Assembly (NCBI GenBank): GCA_903907615.1
Contig: CAIVOR010000013.1
Span: 1-8,033, forward strand
DNA from: an uncultured Microbacteriaceae bacterium
GTDB lineage: Bacteria; Actinomycetota; Actinomycetes; Actinomycetales; Microbacteriaceae
DNA length: 8,033 nucleotides
Direction of reading: 5' to 3'
The notes under the pieces were generated by a model. It was given only the letters and a program-made list of their open reading frames with translations, did not search any database and was not told the origin of the DNA. A program made the position numbers and the translations under genes. Below, one piece after another: positions 6,741 to 8,033 of this stretch (the stretch's first letter is position 1; the number at the start of each line of letters is the position of its first letter).

Positions 6741-6941
6741 GTGAGTGAGAAAGTCGCTGACGTGACTTTTCCTCGGCATCCTGGAAGCGAGACTGGCGCC
6801 GACATCGTGAAAAGTGAATGCTTCTTCACTATGCTGAACGTGGATTCCGATCGGGGGGAATCCACAAAGTCGCTGGCTCTCATCGCTGGCGGTTTTGTGT
6901 TTAACGCACCCGTTCTGGCGTTGGAGTTAGGTGCCGGGTAA
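6741..6941 (+). CDS. Unrecognised 66-residue small protein
   Basis: Reading from GTG 6741 gives 66 residues beginning MSEKVADVTFPRHPG and ending in ALELGAG. I do not recognise the family. The first 44 residues are polar, with one cysteine (C27). Residues 45-62 (LALIAGGFVFNAPVLALE) are mostly hydrophobic and could be a short membrane or amphipathic segment. There is no signal peptide at the N-terminus. Support for coding is the excellent Shine-Dalgarno and the divergent arrangement with a regulator. Against it are the weak codon bias (GC3 about 59% by hand count, well below the neighbours), overall GC near 54%, and two inverted repeats inside the frame. Its end overlaps that of the CPBP gene by 15 bp, tail to tail. 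It could be a regulated small peptide, a decayed gene, or a structured regulatory region that happens to be open. Confidence 0.5.
   Translation: MSEKVADVTFPRHPGSETGADIVKSECFFTMLNVDSDRGESTKSLALIAGGFVFNAPVLALELGAG
6813..6830. promoter_or_regulatory. Candidate operator dyad 2 (AGTGAA-N6-TTCACT)
   Basis: A perfect 18-bp inverted repeat inside the 66-codon ORF, sharing 11 of 12 arm bases and the same 6-bp spacer length with the dyad at 6708-6725. The two start exactly 105 bp apart, about ten helical turns, so proteins bound at both would face the same side and could loop the DNA. An extra direct GTGAA half-site lies at 6807-6811. Confidence 0.45.
6840..6865. repeat. Perfect 9-bp inverted repeat with 8-nt loop
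   Basis: GTGGATTCC (6840-6848) and GGAATCCAC (6857-6865) flank the loop GATCGGGG, inside the small ORF and 10 bp after dyad 2. No T-run follows on either strand, so it does not look like an ordinary intrinsic terminator. It could be an mRNA hairpin or another protein-binding site. Confidence 0.55.
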
Positions 6942-7715
6942 GAGTCCTGGCACGAGCGACGCCACGATGGCGTAGCCCGTGAACGACAAGACGTCCAGGA
7001 TGAAGTGCGCCACGACGAGCGGCATCACGCGCCCCCACCGTTGATACGCATAACCGAAGACAATGCCCATGGCCACGTTTCCGATGAAGGGCCCGAATCC
7101 CTGATACAGGTGGTAGCTGCCCCGCAAGACCGCGCTGAATCCGATGATCGCCCAGGGCTTCCAGTCGAATTCGCGCAGCCGCGTAAAGAGATAGCCGACG
7201 ACGATGATTTCTTCTTCGAGCGCGGCTCGGGCTGCCGCGAGAACGAGCACCGGCACGGTCCACCAATACGTGCCAAGCGCAGTAGGCACAATCGTGACGG
7301 TGATGCCGAGAGCGTTCCCGGCGAGATACAGCAGAATGCCGGGGATGCCAATGACGGCAACCAGAACCACGCCCCAACCCACGTCGCGTCCCGGGCGCGT
7401 GAGATCGAAGCCGATGCGCCGAAACGGATTCGTTCCGGGTTGCCACAGGAGATACAGCACGAGGGCCACAGGGGCGAGCGCGAAGGCGACCCCCATCAGC
7501 TGGTAAACGAGATCGAAGATCTGCTCGTCGGCGAGAGGTCGATTGATGGTGGCCGTCTGGTCGGCCAATGCCTCGGCACGCGTGAGACGTTGGATAATCG
7601 CCACAATCGAGTAAGCGGCCGACTGCCCCAAGGACAGGGCAAGCACAATCACGATCTCGACAATCGATCGTCGGCGGGCTATCGGCGCCGACCAGTTTCT
7701 CGGGGTGTCACTCAC
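6927..7715 (-). CDS. CPBP-family intramembrane metalloprotease homologue (Abi/CAAX type)
   Basis: A 262-residue multi-pass membrane protein of the CPBP (Abi, Rce1-like) family, whose characterised members are intramembrane endopeptidases. Hydrophobic segments lie at about 19-42, 68-91, 112-140, 150-165, 186-198 and 210-260. Motif 1 is AALEEEIIVVGYLFTRLR (164-181), with the glutamate pair but no arginine at the classic EExxxR position; as I recall, this VVGYL variant is common in actinobacteria. Motif 2 histidine is H202 (LRGSYHLYQG) and motif 3 is AHFILD with H237 and D241. The frame is open to ATG 7838, but the region before 7715 encodes basic, low-complexity sequence lacking family character, so I use GTG 7715. 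A TAGACT 7 nt upstream fits leaderless initiation there. Substrate is unknown. Relatives have been tied to bacteriocin immunity and protein processing, but nothing here proves such a role. Confidence 0.85.
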   Translation of the reverse strand: MSDTPRNWSAPIARRRSIVEIVIVLALSLGQSAAYSIVAIIQRLTRAEALADQTATINRPLADEQIFDLVYQLMGVAFALAPVALVLYLLWQPGTNPFRRIGFDLTRPGRDVGWGVVLVAVIGIPGILLYLAGNALGITVTIVPTALGTYWWTVPVLVLAAARAALEEEIIVVGYLFTRLREFDWKPWAIIGFSAVLRGSYHLYQGFGPFIGNVAMGIVFGYAYQRWGRVMPLVVAHFILDVLSFTGYAIVASLVPGLLPGT

Positions 7716-7722
7716 GGCACCG

Positions 7723-7728
7723 AGTCTA
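7723..7728 (-). promoter_or_regulatory. Possible -10 box for leaderless transcription of the CPBP gene
   Basis: On the minus strand, TAGACT fits TANNNT and lies 7 nt before GTG 7715, so transcription would begin at or next to the start codon. The GTG lacks a convincing Shine-Dalgarno, which agrees with a leaderless mRNA. No good -35 hexamer sits at 17-18 bp; TGGACA is 20 bp away. Confidence 0.35.
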
Positions 7729-7802
7729 GAGTTTGACCCTGAATTTACTGTCCACGAGGTAACGAAAACATAACGACGGTGTGATTCTGCTCCGTGGTCT
7801 CG

Positions 7803-7833
7803 TAAGGTAAACGAAGTGCGGCGATATCGTCGC
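7803..7833 (+). promoter_or_regulatory. Possible -10 box and palindrome upstream of the lipoprotein gene
   Basis: TAAGGT (7803-7808) fits the TANNNT -10 pattern and would put the transcript start near 7815. Immediately downstream, 7818-7833 is a 16-bp palindrome, GCGGCGATATCGTCGC, with one mismatched pair, in a typical repressor operator position for a transport gene. The -35 is not convincing. The 149-bp divergent gap 7716-7864 holds nothing else I can name. Confidence 0.3.
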
Positions 7834-7864
7834 ATCATTGTTATGCACTATTCGGAGGTACCAA

Positions 7865-8033
7865 GTGAAGAAAACTCGCATTGCCGCCCTCGTCGCCGTT
7901 GTGGCGACAGCGGCACTCGTTCTGTCGGGCTGTGCCCCGCAGTCCGAGGTTGTCTCAGGCTCGAGCCTGTCTGTGGCGTGGAACCAGCCGTTCTACTCTT
8001 ACAACGGATCGACGACCTACGGAAATGCCACGG
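7865..8033 (+). CDS. Lipoprotein, probable ABC transporter substrate-binding protein (family 5), 5' part only
   Basis: The first 56 codons of a gene that runs off the window. GTG 7865 is supported by GGAGGT at 7854-7859. The protein starts with KK-TR, a hydrophobic stretch (7-20) and a lipobox LSGC with C23, so it is a lipid-anchored exported protein. The mature start includes SLSVAWNQPFYSYN (35-48) and YGNAT, which resembles the opening of the peptide/nickel-type (SBP_bac_5) binding proteins seen in Microbacteriaceae. It would capture a peptide or similar solute outside the membrane and deliver it to an ABC permease, probably encoded downstream beyond this window. The lipoprotein call is firm; the family call rests on a short resemblance. 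Confidence 0.8.
   Translation, partial: MKKTRIAALVAVVATAALVLSGCAPQSEVVSGSSLSVAWNQPFYSYNGSTTYGNAT

Noticed and set aside
6492..6941. 149-codon version of the small ORF starting at ATG 6492
   Set aside because: The first part is antisense to the XRE gene, while the perfect Shine-Dalgarno points to GTG 6741.
6741..6941. Bacteriocin or double-glycine-leader precursor as a firm call
   Set aside because: The GG has hydrophobic residues at -4 and -7, but the usual acidic -8 residue is missing and no ABC exporter or modification gene is in the window.
7005..7736. 243-codon frame antisense to the CPBP gene
   Set aside because: It is highly charged and repetitive, opposite a protein with clear membrane segments and CPBP motifs.
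6927..7838. 303-codon version of the CPBP gene starting at ATG 7838
   Set aside because: The extra 41 residues are basic, lack family similarity, and would cover most of the divergent promoter region.
1..8033. CRISPR array, tRNA/rRNA, insertion sequence or prophage attachment site
   Set aside because: No regularly spaced repeats, tRNA-like cloverleaf, transposase motifs or paired att-like repeats were seen on either strand.

Overview
This looks like chromosomal DNA from a high-GC Gram-positive bacterium, probably an actinobacterium of the Micrococcales (Microbacteriaceae-like). The grounds are strongly GC-biased third codon positions, several GTG starts, an actinobacterial type of CPBP membrane protease, and a family-5 substrate-binding lipoprotein whose mature N-terminus resembles those of Microbacteriaceae. 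The family-level assignment is inference.

Layout. Positions 1-122 are a non-coding leader. Positions 123-1685 (+) encode an APC-superfamily amino acid permease, closed by a strong hairpin terminator at 1709-1740. A tandem glycine riboswitch follows at about 1781-1994. It leads into a tight three-gene glycine cleavage operon on the + strand: gcvT (2015-3142), gcvH (3145-3516) and gcvP (3520-6414), with 2-3 nt gaps. Together these encode the aminomethyltransferase, the lipoyl carrier and the glycine decarboxylase. The fourth subunit, dihydrolipoamide dehydrogenase, is not in the window. The riboswitch indicates that the operon responds to glycine. The permease may supply the substrate, but it has its own terminator and lies upstream of the riboswitch.

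The right side is accessory. A short XRE-type regulator (6426-6674, -) converges on gcvP. It is divergent from an unrecognised 66-codon ORF (6741-6941, +) that has a very strong Shine-Dalgarno and lower GC (about 54% by hand count). Two near-identical 18-bp dyads, AGTRAA-N6-TTCACT, lie 105 bp apart. One is between the divergent genes, directly before the Shine-Dalgarno, and the other is inside the small ORF. A perfect 9-bp inverted repeat also lies inside the ORF. This regulator, operator pair and small ORF form the least explained part of the window.

Next come a CPBP-family intramembrane protease homologue (6927-7715, -), whose end overlaps the small ORF tail to tail by 15 bp, and a 149-bp divergent intergenic region with a palindrome. 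The window ends in a lipoprotein gene (7865 to the edge, +), probably a peptide-type ABC substrate-binding protein. No tRNA, rRNA, CRISPR array, transposase or attachment site was seen.
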